NCBI GenBank assembly: GCA_027923505.1
Contig: BROI01000001.1
Location: 1,730,001-1,794,000 of the forward strand
Direction of reading: 5' to 3'
DNA: 64,000 bases
Source of the DNA: Mayamaea pseudoterrestris
Lineage: Eukaryota > Bacillariophyta > Bacillariophyceae > Sellaphorales > Sellaphoraceae
The translations under genes and the position numbers were made by a program. The notes beneath the pieces are model-generated. The model ran no database searches. It worked only from the letters and a program-made list of their open reading frames with translations, and was not told where the DNA came from. Positions 21,604-32,065 of the stretch are shown here, piece after piece (position 1 is the stretch's first letter; every line of letters begins with the position of its first letter).

Positions 21604-24600
21604 ATGCGCGTCCTGACCCTTGCCACTCGCAGCATTTTCGTTTCAGGATTCCAAAGTTATATTACTCGCGTCAGTAGATCAAAGACTCGAGTCTGTCATA
21701 TTATAGCTAGTCGAACTACAAATAGCAGCAGGATCATCATGTCAGCTTCAGCTGCGACGCCATTAACTGTAAACGATGAATTCGCGTATCGAGACGACGA
21801 CGATTCCTTTTTGAACGGCGTCGACTTGGACGCAGTAATGGCTCCCTACGAGACGCCAAAGGAAAGCAAGAGTCAACATCATGGCGCCATGGAGGAACAA
21901 CTGCCAAGTAAGCGCGCCAAGCTGTCGCCGTCGACCGTCGCTTTGCATCAAAACCCAAAGATTATGAATGCCAATGCATCAGCAACCGAAGCCAGTTTAC
22001 TAAAGACGCTCCACAAACACTTTGGTCATTCGGCGTTTCGTCCCGGACAGTTGCAAGTCATCAACGCCATACTGAGTGGTCGTGACGTTGCCGTCTTTTG
22101 GCCCACGGGCCAAGGCAAGAGCTTGCTCTACCAAGTGCCGGCGCTGCTCGGTGACAATAAACTGGTGATTGTGATTAGTCCATTAATTTCCCTCATGCAG
22201 GATCAAGTGCACAAACTGAATTATGGAACAACATCCAATAATACAGCGAGAGAACCGATTGCTACATTCTTGGGATCGGCGCAGACGGATTGCACGGCCG
22301 AGTCGCAAGTCTTTCAGCCGCACAGCTCCGTTCGCGTCGTTTACGTGACACCCGAAAAGTTGGCGCAGTTTGGATTCTTGGCCAAACTGGCAAGCGTGGC
22401 GAGTCGATTGGTGTGCATTGCCGTGGACGAGGCGCACTGCGTCAGCAGCTGGGGCCACGACTTTCGCAGCTCGTACCAACAAATTGGGAAACTGCTGCGT
22501 GGCAATGGCAGTAGTAGTATGTCGTTGCTACGAAAGGTTCCAATATTGGCGCTCACGGCCACGGCGACACCACGAGTGCAGGAGGATTTGTTCTCGAGCT
22601 TGCGTTTGCGACGAGACTGTTTCGTGCACAAGCAGTCGCTCGATCGAAGCAATTTGGTGTTGAAGGTGCGATCACGAATGGGAGGTATACCGACCGCCAT
22701 GAGGGATTTAGTCCATGAACTAAAACATGACCAAACGTCTCGGACAGCCCATAAAAGTACCATTGTGTATGCCGCGACGCGCAAGGAGGTGGAGGATGTT
22801 GCCGCGTTTCTGCAGCAGCTACTTGACGAAAGTAATGATGAAGGCAGCAGTAGCAAAACTAATTCATTCAGCAGCAGCGGCAATGGCGCGCCACTCGTTG
22901 CTGCCTATCACGCTGGCTTGTCGAACGACGTGCGACAGGAGGCTCATATCAACTTTTTGACGGGTCAAACGCCCGTCATTGTCAGTACGGTTGCCTTTGG
23001 CATGGGCATTGACAAGCCCGATACTCGTCGCGTGATTCACTACGGTCCTCCAAAGACGCTCGAAGACTACTATCAGCAGATTGGGCGTGCCGGTCGTGAC
23101 GGATTGACGGCCGAGTGCGTCATGTACAGCAATCCTGCCGACTACGACAAGTACAAGAGTGACTTTTATTTAGGCAATTTGAATGCGCAAGCCAAGGAGG
23201 CGACGACGGCAAGCATTGAGGCGCTCCGGTCGTACAGTCTCAGCGCAGATTCGTGTCGTCGAAAGGCACTGTTGACATACTTTGAGGAAGCGTCGCCCTT
23301 TGGGAATCGCTGTGGCACCTGCGACGTGTGCCGCAACGTCATGGAGCATGGCGAGGATGCGCAACGTGACTTTGCCAAGTCGGGAGCTTATACAGTCCTT
23401 ACTGCGATTGATGCGCTCAAGGGACAAGGTACTACGCAGATTTTAAAGGTCGTTACGGGCGGTGTCGTGGAGGAATATCGATACGCGAGCAAGAATCCTG
23501 TTGCTGTGCAGCAAGCGATTGAAAAGTCAAAGAGCGAGAGCCCAAAGAAGTTCACGCAGGACTACTACAAGGAGCTCATAATGCTCATGACCCAGAAAGG
23601 ATTCTTGTCGGAATCAAGCGTTTCGGCGACAGTATCTGGGTTTGCGAGAAGCTGGACGGTCTACTCGTTGACCGAGCAAGGCCGGTCGGCTCTTGTCGCT
23701 GGTGGACCTGTCGTACTCCCAGTACCTACATCAGTGCGCGAGCATGAGCGCAAGGAGGAAGAAAAGCGACAACTAGTGTTGGCCAAACTGGAAGCCAATG
23801 GCATTTCACGCGAAAAGCTACCAGCTGCGGAAATACTTGCTGGTGACGGTGAAGTCATTCGGTCGTACACCAAGTGGCAAAACTACTTGGAGATGCTGCG
23901 GAACTCGGGCAAGGAGGAACGCATGGCGCGCATGGAATCGTTACTTAAAGCTATCGAAACGTGGAGGTCAACGGTGGCTGTCGAATGTCGCCTGGCTCCA
24001 GCGTCCGTCATGGCCGAGCACCTTATGGTTTCGATTGCTTACACGCAGGCAACCTTGCCGGCGGGTGTCAAGGTCGACCAAGACTCTTTGCATGCTGCCG
24101 GTGTCCGGGCACGAAGTACGGATGTGCTGGTCGAATCGCTGAGCAAGTGGGTCGATTTGAATCAACCACGGTCAGAGATGCCAGTCAAGTCGGCGCAATC
24201 CATGCTGCTGGATTCCAATGGCGTGCAACCCACCAAAAAGTGGTCTTTTGCCATCTACAAGCCCAACAAGAAGACTGGCATGGCTGTTTGGGAGTCATCC
24301 TACAATAGATTTGCCAATGGTGAGAGTCCGCAGGCGATTGCCATGTCACAGCTGGACGGAAAGCAACCCATTCAAGCCGCGACGGTGGTCGGTCACATTT
24401 TGGATGCCTTTGCACACGGCAAAAAGGTGGAGATGCACCGTCTCACTCAATTTGTAGCACCGCCCAACCAGGAAGAATGGAATCAGCTGCAAGCAGCCGA
24501 AGCTTCCATGGGCATGAATGTATCTGGAGATCCGGCCACGTCTGGACGCAACGGCGACAAGTTTCTCATGACGGACTTGCTGCGGCCCATTGTCGGAGAA

Positions 24601-24732
24601 GCTCTCGTGGATACACCATTCAAGGAACGATCACAAGCTGACAGTGCCTTGCTTTCCGCATGGTACGATAAGCTCAAATGGTACATGGCCTTTCGTCGTG
24701 TCGAAAATGAACCTACATTCGAGTCGTCGTAA
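21604..24732 (+). CDS. RecQ-family DNA helicase, WRN/bacterial RecQ-like
   Basis: A 1,042-residue ATP-dependent 3'-5' DNA helicase acting in recombination and replication-fork repair. Walker A is WPTGQGKSLLYQ (about 164), the DEAH box is VDEAHCVSSWGHDFR (about 272), and motif VI is QQIGRAGRDG (about 490). The zinc-binding cysteines are CRRKAL through RCGTCDVC (about 550-578), followed by an RQC winged helix (about 590-706), a weak HRDC-like segment, and a C-terminal helix-turn-helix near 866-955 (KKWSFAIYKPNKK). The first 45 residues are basic and free of acidic residues, like an organelle presequence; an in-frame ATG at 21739 would give a form without it. No intron. Confidence 0.93.
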   Translation: MRVLTLATRSIFVSGFQSYITRVSRSKTRVCHIIASRTTNSSRIIMSASAATPLTVNDEFAYRDDDDSFLNGVDLDAVMAPYETPKESKSQHHGAMEEQLPSKRAKLSPSTVALHQNPKIMNANASATEASLLKTLHKHFGHSAFRPGQLQVINAILSGRDVAVFWPTGQGKSLLYQVPALLGDNKLVIVISPLISLMQDQVHKLNYGTTSNNTAREPIATFLGSAQTDCTAESQVFQPHSSVRVVYVTPEKLAQFGFLAKLASVASRLVCIAVDEAHCVSSWGHDFRSSYQQIGKLLRGNGSSSMSLLRKVPILALTATATPRVQEDLFSSLRLRRDCFVHKQSLDRSNLVLKVRSRMGGIPTAMRDLVHELKHDQTSRTAHKSTIVYAATRKEVEDVAAFLQQLLDESNDEGSSSKTNSFSSSGNGAPLVAAYHAGLSNDVRQEAHINFLTGQTPVIVSTVAFGMGIDKPDTRRVIHYGPPKTLEDYYQQIGRAGRDGLTAECVMYSNPADYDKYKSDFYLGNLNAQAKEATTASIEALRSYSLSADSCRRKALLTYFEEASPFGNRCGTCDVCRNVMEHGEDAQRDFAKSGAYTVLTAIDALKGQGTTQILKVVTGGVVEEYRYASKNPVAVQQAIEKSKSESPKKFTQDYYKELIMLMTQKGFLSESSVSATVSGFARSWTVYSLTEQGRSALVAGGPVVLPVPTSVREHERKEEEKRQLVLAKLEANGISREKLPAAEILAGDGEVIRSYTKWQNYLEMLRNSGKEERMARMESLLKAIETWRSTVAVECRLAPASVMAEHLMVSIAYTQATLPAGVKVDQDSLHAAGVRARSTDVLVESLSKWVDLNQPRSEMPVKSAQSMLLDSNGVQPTKKWSFAIYKPNKKTGMAVWESSYNRFANGESPQAIAMSQLDGKQPIQAATVVGHILDAFAHGKKVEMHRLTQFVAPPNQEEWNQLQAAEASMGMNVSGDPATSGRNGDKFLMTDLLRPIVGEALVDTPFKERSQADSALLSAWYDKLKWYMAFRRVENEPTFESS

Positions 24733-24836
24733 ATGTATTGCGACAAATCGATCTTTATTACAAGTTTATGTATTTACTACATTGTGTATTTACATTTCAT
24801 TAATATAGAATCATCATGCTACAATCACATTATATA

Positions 24837-25733
24837 TTATCGTACAAGAATAACGACAAGCCCCATTATAAACGTCGCAGCAAACGAAACAATGCTGGTC
24901 GGCCGCGCACTCGATGATTGCGCGGCATTCACCGTCCTTGCTTCTGGACTAATGGTTGGAAATTTGCTAAGAGCCACTGCAATCGATTAAAAAAGGGCGT
25001 TAGAAAATGAAAGAATAGCGACACAAGTCATCCATTCAACAATATTAGCTGCAAACTCACCAATGGTGGAAATGCCAAGGGTTGGCGTTTCTGTTGCATC
25101 AGTGCCAGTCGGAGCTGGAACCTTGGTGTTTGTCTTCTTGTTTGGTTTGGTCGTCGGAGTTTCCGTGTCATCCATTTGCGCCGGCGTGGGCGCATCGTCA
25201 TCCAGAAATAAAATGGTGGGAGGCAGCGTTGCTGGACGTTTTGTGGTTGGCGATTTCGTTGGCGTAAATGTTGGCTCTAGCGTTGGCTCCTGCGTCGGCT
25301 CTAGCGTCACGGCGGAAACGGTTGGTTCACTCGTCGTGGGAGCCTTGCTCGTGGGCGGGTCGGTGACGGGTTGGCGTGTCGTTGGCAAATCGCTGGGGCG
25401 AGGTGTTGGTTTTCGCGTCGGTTCCGGTGTTGCGACTGGTGCAGGAACAGCAGCAGCTATCGTCGGCTGAGCAGTGACTGTTACAAAATCGTCATCATCA
25501 TCATTTATTATATATGTTGGAGCAATGGTTGGTTCAGTAGTGAATATAATATAGGTTGGCTCATTCGTCATGTCGTTCATTTGCATTTGAAGTTGCCGGT
25601 GGTGTCGGCGGCGTTCCATGACTCGCCTGAATGATGCTGTCGCACCTCGAGGCGCGGCGCTTGCGCATTTTATAGTCGATAGTATGATTGGTAGCGACCA
25701 TGACAAGAGAAGCATTCTCGACCTTGACGCCAT
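24837..25733 (-). CDS. Small PT-rich surface protein with a GPI- or TM-type tail
   Basis: Two exons, 25733-25061 and 24976-24837, joined by an 84-nt GT-AG intron; 270 residues. An N-terminal signal peptide (LLLSWSLPIILS) is followed by a long Pro/Thr-rich region with EPTxxPT and PTxxPT repeats broken by short acidic runs (NDDDDDF). The spliced C terminus is SSSARPTSIVSFAATFIMGL and then VVILVR: small residues followed by a hydrophobic end, typical of a GPI-anchor signal, though a plain membrane anchor is possible. It probably lies at the cell surface or in the wall. It shares repeat style, not sequence, with the giant protein at 39-54 kb. Start chosen at the first true ATG. Confidence 0.75.
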
Positions 25734-26198
25734 GATGGAAGCAAATATCTGACAGTCTTGGCGCAAATCGAAAATGGTTCATCCATCGAACCAACGAGTG
25801 TTTCGCCAAGCGCGTGGCTGTCACGGAATTTCAAAACGTGAATGTTAGCGCGCTCGACACAAATCGCGCCAGCAGCACTTAAATCGCGCCAGCCGAGACA
25901 TTCAAGCGCAGGCGCCAAGTACCATGCATACGTCATTGCCATCCGACGACGATGTCGACGACAATGGCGGCCATCAAACCATCGAATGAATGCCGGAGTC
26001 TTTAAAATCGACGCGACAAGGCAAATTCAATCTATTTGGCAAGGATTATACAAGTAACAATTACGTTGACTGCATTTACGACCGCAAAATTTCACGAGCG
26101 GTGCCTAGCTTAACAAGAGATTGCAATTGTCGCTTGCACTCGCCTCATTCATTCTTGTTTATAGAAACGGATCATAAAAACTCCGACGACATCATCAT
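25734..26198. other. Intergenic between divergent genes
   Basis: Contains the promoters of the PT-rich protein (minus) and the KEA3-like antiporter (plus). A short imperfect direct repeat, AATCGCGCCAGC, occurs twice near 25,862-25,893. No gene seen. Confidence 0.4.
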
Positions 26199-29048
26199 AT
26201 GACTCGAAGATTCATGCATGAAATATGCTCACGACCGCTGATTAGCTTGCTATCAATACTCTTGCTACTGGGAGCAACGCATGCATTCTCGAATTCACCC
26301 GCTGCCTTGCCGCTGATTTACGCTTCTCCTCTCCGATTCGGCCACCAACAAAAATTCCAGCCGGCAAGAATTATACATCATTCATCATACACGAAAAACG
26401 TCTGCAACCAACGAAGAGGATCATGTCAATATATTTCCCAGCTGACCCGACTGCAAGCAGCAGGCTCCAGCGATGGCGTTTTGGATGCAGACTTTTCCAG
26501 AGACCCACAAATTGCAGATCAACAAGTTGCACCTGCCGTTACGGATGCATCACGCACCAGTCGTCGCCAACGAATGAAGCAATGGATCAAACATGCTTGG
26601 ACATGGCAGCGCAGCAAGCGTCGGCGCATGGTGGCGACGGCAGCCTTGGCGCTCGCCCTGGCCTTTGGCGTTGCTGCGCCGTCTGGACACGCTCCCTGGG
26701 TTACAGCGTCCGTGTCAACACCCATGCAACGAATCGTTCCGTCGTCGACGACAGAAACGCTGCTAGCAAGTAGCAGTCCATCAGTCACGTCACTATCACG
26801 TGGCGGCTCTTCCTCCGCAGCAACCACCCGCAGCAACAAAAAGGCTTCGTCGCACAAGACACTGGTGGAATCGTCGCTCGAGGAAGGCGCCCGGAAAACC
26901 AGTCGCACCTTTTTGGATGCCATTCGCGACTTGAACAAGTACATGCACGGCCCAAAGTCGGACACGTTGATATTGCTGCTGGCAACCGCACTCATTACGC
27001 CGCTGTGCAAAAACTTTTTGCACACGTCGCCCATTTTGGGATTCTTGGCGGCTGGCATGTTGCTGGGCCCAAACGGATTGGGCTTGATTACGGGTGTTCA
27101 CACGACGGAAACATTGGCGGAACTGGGAATTGTGTTTTTTCTGTTTGAAATGGGAATTGAACTATCGTTTGAGAGGTTAATGAGCATGCGCAAGGATGTG
27201 TTCGGTTTGGGTTTTGGGCAGTTCATGGCGACGGCGCTGGCGTTTGCCGCTGTGGGCAAGGCGGTTGGACAACCAGGGAATGCGCTCATTGTTATAGGCG
27301 GGGGATTGGCATTGAGCAGTTCAGCCTTTGTGTTGCAGTTGTTGAAGGATAAGAATCAGCTGGCGACGCGATTCGGGAAAGCGTCATTTGGTGTGCTCTT
27401 GTTTCAAGACCTTGCCGTCGTTCCTCTATTGGTCGTGACACCAATCCTAGCTGGATCTGGTGCCGGTCTGGCTGCGGCGCTGGGTAGTGCCATTCTCAAG
27501 GCAGGCATGGCGTTGGGGTCCATTGCCTTTGCTGGACGAGTTGTTCTAAATCCGCTGTTCAAGGTTGTTGCCGGTGCACAGTCACAGGAAGCATTTTTGG
27601 GAGTGATTTTGCTTACTGTCCTTTCCATGTCATTTTTGACGGAAGGACTTGGACTGAGCAACACGCTGGGAGCATTTTTGGCAGGCGTCCTGCTGTCGGA
27701 AACAAAGTATCGCTACCAGGTTGAAGCGGATATTGCCCCGTTTCGGGGAATTTTGTTGGGACTTTTCTTCGTCACAGTCGGTTTTGAGATTGACGTCGGC
27801 CTAATTCTATCAAATCTTCCATTGGTCGGCTCCATTGTCATGGGCATTATAGTCATCAAGTCTCTTGTGCTCACTGGATTGTCGCTTGCCTTTGGTTTGA
27901 GCATGTCGACGAGTCAGCAAACTGGCTTGTTGCTCAGCCAAGGTGGCGAATTCGCTTTTGTTGCTTTTGGTTTGGCTCGCAACTTTGGAATTCTAGATCC
28001 GAAAATGACCAAGCTCATGTTGACTTGCGTTAGTCTTACAATGGCATTGACGCCGCTACTTTCGGTGGCTGGTTCCGCCATCTCCAAGCGCTTGGAGGAG
28101 TCGAGCGACTTTACCCATTACCTCGGACAGGATCGTGACGCCAACGAGATTAAGGAGAGCGATGATTTTGTGGTCGTGGTTGGATATGGAGTGGTCGGCA
28201 AAGTTGTTTGCGACCTCTTGGACCAGAAGTTTCTAAAGTATGTTGGACTGGAAGTGAATCCAAACAAGGCCATTCAGGCTCGTAACAAGGGATTGCCAGT
28301 CTTCTACGGCGACATTGGACGACAAGAGGTAGCTGATGCTTTCAATGTGGGCAAAGCAAAATGCGTAGTCGTTTGTATTGCTGATCGCGCTCAGTGCAAC
28401 CGCGTGGTGATTGCACTTCGCCGGTGGTATCCCGAGCTTGACATTTTTGCTCGCGCAGCTGACGCAGATCATGCGAGTCGTCTGCAAAATACGCTTAATG
28501 TTGCCGCCATGGTTCCAATCCTACCCGAAGACAATATTCTGCTCACTCTGCCATTTGGGGGAGCCGTGATGAGGACGCTTGGAGTCAATCCGGAGGAGGT
28601 TGACGCCATCATCGAAAGTAAGCGAAAAGAAGTCTTGAGCGGTCGCGGTCTTCGCGAAAATGAGGAAGAGCTTGCGCTGTTACAACTTGGCATTGCTGCC
28701 GAAGAAGACGAAGACGCAGTGTCGGCTACGCGATCGTCCTCCACGGTCGTGGACGTCAAGGTTGACGACGATGATGACGATGACGAACGTGCTGAGATTG
28801 TCGAAGCTGCCGCTGAACGGAGCAAGAAGGCGCAGGAGCGCAGCCCCTTTGTTGCCAAGGTCATCCAAGAGGCATGTCCTGATAGCATTTGCGCTGAAGA
28901 TGATGACCTTGAGATAGTTTTGTCCAAGGCAGGGATTGTACCTGTGGTCGACTCGGACGATGAGTTTTCTACAGAGGTCGACGCGGACATGGCACAAGCT
29001 CAAGAGGAACGCGATTCATTACGAGACGAATCAAAACCGTTTCAATAG
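26199..29048 (+). CDS. KEA3: Plastid K+/H+ antiporter, KEA3-like
   Basis: A single-exon 949-residue CPA2 antiporter. A signal peptide (LLSILLLLGATHAF) ends in an A-F motif, the diatom signature for plastid import, followed by a long basic transit region. The sodium/hydrogen exchanger domain spans about 254-630 (for example ILGFLAAGMLLGPNGLGL, GLALSSSAFVLQLL). A TrkA-N/RCK nucleotide-binding domain starts near 655 with VVVVGYGVVGK. The C-terminal 150 residues are acidic with a run of eight Asp near 855. In plants and diatoms KEA3 sits in thylakoids, moves K+ in exchange for H+ and trims photoprotection; that role is inferred here. A start at residue 6 (MHEICS) would give a tidier signal peptide. 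Confidence 0.9.
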   Translation: MTRRFMHEICSRPLISLLSILLLLGATHAFSNSPAALPLIYASPLRFGHQQKFQPARIIHHSSYTKNVCNQRRGSCQYISQLTRLQAAGSSDGVLDADFSRDPQIADQQVAPAVTDASRTSRRQRMKQWIKHAWTWQRSKRRRMVATAALALALAFGVAAPSGHAPWVTASVSTPMQRIVPSSTTETLLASSSPSVTSLSRGGSSSAATTRSNKKASSHKTLVESSLEEGARKTSRTFLDAIRDLNKYMHGPKSDTLILLLATALITPLCKNFLHTSPILGFLAAGMLLGPNGLGLITGVHTTETLAELGIVFFLFEMGIELSFERLMSMRKDVFGLGFGQFMATALAFAAVGKAVGQPGNALIVIGGGLALSSSAFVLQLLKDKNQLATRFGKASFGVLLFQDLAVVPLLVVTPILAGSGAGLAAALGSAILKAGMALGSIAFAGRVVLNPLFKVVAGAQSQEAFLGVILLTVLSMSFLTEGLGLSNTLGAFLAGVLLSETKYRYQVEADIAPFRGILLGLFFVTVGFEIDVGLILSNLPLVGSIVMGIIVIKSLVLTGLSLAFGLSMSTSQQTGLLLSQGGEFAFVAFGLARNFGILDPKMTKLMLTCVSLTMALTPLLSVAGSAISKRLEESSDFTHYLGQDRDANEIKESDDFVVVVGYGVVGKVVCDLLDQKFLKYVGLEVNPNKAIQARNKGLPVFYGDIGRQEVADAFNVGKAKCVVVCIADRAQCNRVVIALRRWYPELDIFARAADADHASRLQNTLNVAAMVPILPEDNILLTLPFGGAVMRTLGVNPEEVDAIIESKRKEVLSGRGLRENEEELALLQLGIAAEEDEDAVSATRSSSTVVDVKVDDDDDDDERAEIVEAAAERSKKAQERSPFVAKVIQEACPDSICAEDDDLEIVLSKAGIVPVVDSDDEFSTEVDADMAQAQEERDSLRDESKPFQ

Positions 29049-29109
29049 TTAACAACATATATTGCTACTAACTTAATTACTTAAAAGGGACGCAATGACA
29101 TATCTATTA

Positions 29110-30628
29110 CTATGCCATGCGTAGCTGGTAGTCACCATGGCAGGTAATGTAGCGGACCCACGGCAAAGCTTGGTAGCCACTCTTCTCAATAATTTTGAGA
29201 TATCGCACTTGAATGCCCGACACTGTAAAGTAGGGGATCTCGAATTTGACAGCAATCGGCTTCTTCCACGAGTTTTCGCCCTTCTTCTTTTGGTCCGGAT
29301 CATTGTCGGAAGCGGTAATCGAAGGCAGTCCAAAGTGCGCTCGCATTAGATACTCGCGTCCGCCATGGAACTGCTTAATTGTCCATACAATCGCATCCTT
29401 GTCCGGCAAGTAAGTGACAGTTCCCACTGATGACTTGAAGGAAGGACTATCGACATCGGCTGGTACTGGAATGACAATTTCAACATTATTCGCCACTGAT
29501 CGACTCTTGAACTGCGACCTCGTCTTGATCATGTACTCGATGCGCGATCCCTTGTGCGGCTCAACAACAGCTTCTACCCATATCAATGGTTTCACGTGCG
29601 TATTCAACCGATACGTCATGAGATCAAACTCTCCATCCGGCGGAATGAAGGAAATGGTTCGATCATTTTCAAACCGCGCCAGTCGAACGCACTGATGAAA
29701 CTTGATATCCTCCAGCTCCACGGCCTTGCCGCGCGCCTGATTACCCTTGCCGGTCGCTTCAAACATGAGCTTGTCATTCAAACCCAATTTCAGTTCTGGC
29801 ATGCCGGAAAGAAACGACCTCATTTTGACAGCGCCATTAATCTCCGAATGCAGCACGGTTCCATTCGCCGCCACGAGCAAGTTGAGCTTTTCCACAACAT
29901 CCAAGAATATTTCATTCTTCTTGTGCTTGATGCCTTCGGCTCTCCAACTGACGGCGTTTGTCAATGCGACGGGCGGCTTGTTGGCGTTTGGATCAAACAT
30001 GCGGTTGGCTCCCTGCGTAATGAAGGATTGCAATATGGTGCTATCGAGCGACTGCGGCAAGCCGTAATCCATGGTTTCATCCATTAGTTCGTAAATAATG
30101 ACAAAGTTGCCTCGAATGCTTTCCTCCTCGAGCTGGCCAAAGTAGTCCTTAAATACTTGGGCGAGTCGAAACAAGTAGGTGAGCATCAAGGCAACGTTCG
30201 AGTTGCGCGTTGTGACGGCGCACATGTAGAGGTTTGTTTGCTGTAATTATTGAGACAATAGAGTGAGTCAAGTCGAATAATAAGTGAAATGAACAGTGAC
30301 TCATGAATCAAGTCGAATTTAAGACCGATTAACTCTTCCTCAGGTGTAACATCGTGCCATTGCTGCTCTCACTCGATGCCTCACACAAACGTACATTGAT
30401 ATAAACAAACGTCTCTCCATTCTTCCCCGTCGCTCCAACATCTTCCTCCACGAAGGCATCCCCATGATGATCCACGTAGAAAATGGGCCGCTTTTGCTCG
30501 TCGGGAGTCTCGTCCAAATACTTGCTGAAGCGCTCAATGGCCCGGCCGAGTGGAACGTCTCCTCGGTAGTCGCGGCTGATTATGACCTTGCCGGATAAAT
30601 CGGTAATAAAGACGGCGGATGCGACCAT
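29110..30628 (-). CDS. AP1M: AP-1 adaptor complex mu subunit
   Basis: Two exons, 30628-30395 and 30240-29110, with a 154-nt GT-AG intron; 454 residues. The N-terminal longin domain starts MVASAVFITDLSGKV and contains SRDYRGDVP; after the splice come LYMCAVTTRN and EEESIRGNFVIIYELMDE. The mu-homology domain follows with TNAVSWRAEGIKHKKNE, FHQCVRLARFENDRTISF and the C terminus KSGYQALPWVRYIT, all near-diagnostic for AP-1 mu. It binds tyrosine-based sorting signals in clathrin coats at the trans-Golgi network and endosomes. Slightly longer than usual because of a Lys/Asp-rich insert (DNDPDQKKKGENSWKKP) near residue 400. Confidence 0.96.
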
Positions 30629-31311
30629 GATGCTACTATAGCTGCTGCTACTGCTATCTAAACAAGATAGTGGTCGACTTGATCAAGGCACAGCACGGCG
30701 CAAGGGGCCAAGTCCACAGCTCGGCGGCATCAGGATGCGCGGCGGCGGATCATCAAACCAGTGATGGTGCGAGTCGCAGGCACATGACCATTCATCCGAG
30801 TATCGGACCGCGACTCATCTTCGCTTGTTGCGACGAGCCAGCTTTTCAAAGTCACTTGATTCGGTACATTCGCTGCGTGGTCTACACGTGCATAGGTTTG
30901 GTACAAACTCTACGCGGCACGCGTCGCAGGCAGTCGATGCTTGCAACCGCGTCGTTACAAAAGCTTGCAGCATCGAGGTGAGTCCACCATGGGGATTGAT
31001 TTCGCAATGAAAGACTGATTGAATGTTATAAAGTGGCTCATATGAGTATACAGTAGAAGATATCTATCGTACCGAGCTGCTTGCTTGGAGATGCCAGGAG
31101 CCATTTGCGAGAGGACATTGCCATCTTGACACCTTATGGCTGTGCGGTTCGCAATAGCAGCTGCTGCAGCTTTCACGCCTTCTTGCTCGTCTCTTCTACT
31201 AACTCATGTACTCTCTCACACTCGTCAAAATCACTTCTTTACTTGCTAAAACATTTCTTCTTCTAGTAATTCTCAAAGCATTCTCCAACAACAAAACATC
31301 ATCATCAAAAC
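30629..31311. other. Intergenic between divergent AP-1 mu and histone H1 genes
   Basis: 683 bases with no gene. Just before the H1 start lies an A/C/T-rich leader (about 31,195-31,311), probably its 5' UTR. I do not find the TGACGT motif seen upstream of both H4 genes. Confidence 0.4.
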
Positions 31312-32001
31312 ATGTCATACAAGGCTGGAATTGTCGAAGCCATTAGCGAGCTCAAGGATCGCACCGGATCAAGCATGATTGCCATCAAGAAGCGCATGCA
31401 GGAAAGCTTCGCCAAGGACAAGACGTGGCAGAACGCCACCTTTTTGTCGAGCCTCAAGAGCATGGTGGCGTCGGGCGACTTGGTGCAAACCAAAAACAGT
31501 TACAAGTTGAGTCCTGATTTCAAAAAGAAGCAAGCCACCAAGAGCAAGGCGGCGGCGGCTCCAAAGAAGGAAAAGGCGACGACTGCGGCAAAGAAGGCTC
31601 CGGCTGCCAAAAAAGTGACTGCGACCAAGAAGGCATCGACGACTGCCAAGGCTGCTGCTCCCAAGAAAGCCACGGCCACCAAGGCAGCTGCACCCAAGAA
31701 GGCAGCCTCCAAGACCAAGGCAGCAGCTGCACCAAAGGCTGACACGTCTGCCAAGGTGAGTGTATTTACGAAAAAAGTGTATCGTTCGTTTCAATTTCAC
31801 AGCAGCTCACCGCAGCTCACTTATTTTCATCTACAGAAGGCTAGCGCCAAGAAGCCCGCCGCGAAGAAGGCAACGACCGCCAAGGCAAGCAAGCCAAAGG
31901 CTGCCGCCAAGCCAAAGACGGCCAAGGCCGCCCCGAAGAAGGCTGCTCCCAAGGCCAAGAAGGAAACCAAGGTTGCTGCCAAGCCCGCTGCCACCGAGTA
32001 A
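31312..32001 (+). CDS. H1: Histone H1 (linker histone), with an in-frame intron
   Basis: The H15 winged-helix domain comes first (GIVEAISELKDRTGSSMIAI through SYKLSPDFKKK, residues about 6-70), followed by a Lys/Ala/Pro-rich tail of AAPKKA type. An intron lies at 31756-31836 (AAG|GTGAGT to CTACAG|AAG). It is 81 nt, a multiple of three, and has no stop, so genomic translation runs straight through it and gives 229 residues; the spliced product should be 202 residues. The intron-encoded segment (SVFTKKVYRSFQF) is plainly not H1-like. A histone-type stem-loop lies about 50 bases after the stop. The protein compacts chromatin between nucleosomes. Confidence 0.92.
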   Translation: MSYKAGIVEAISELKDRTGSSMIAIKKRMQESFAKDKTWQNATFLSSLKSMVASGDLVQTKNSYKLSPDFKKKQATKSKAAAAPKKEKATTAAKKAPAAKKVTATKKASTTAKAAAPKKATATKAAAPKKAASKTKAAAAPKADTSAKVSVFTKKVYRSFQFHSSSPQLTYFHLQKASAKKPAAKKATTAKASKPKAAAKPKTAKAAPKKAAPKAKKETKVAAKPAATE

Positions 32002-32049
32002 GCTTTCTTTCGGAAGCGACTTGAGCCGACTCAAACACTACAACAAACC

Positions 32050-32065
32050 GCCATTTTTAAATGGC
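32050..32065 (+). terminator. Histone 3' stem-loop after H1
   Basis: GCCATT-TTTA-AATGGC, a perfect six-base-pair stem with a four-base loop, 49 bases after the H1 stop and preceded by ACAAACC. Size and loop match the animal/algal replication-dependent histone 3' stem-loop, though the stem sequence differs. The same element, with one loop change, follows the second H4 gene at 58873-58888. Confidence 0.75.

Noticed and set aside
25063-25470. Plus-strand 135-codon frame opposite the small PT-rich protein
   Set aside because: Antisense shadow of a PT-rich sequence, the same effect as in the giant gene.
31369-31800. Minus-strand frames opposite histone H1
   Set aside because: Leu/Gly/Arg-rich shadow of Lys/Ala-rich codons.
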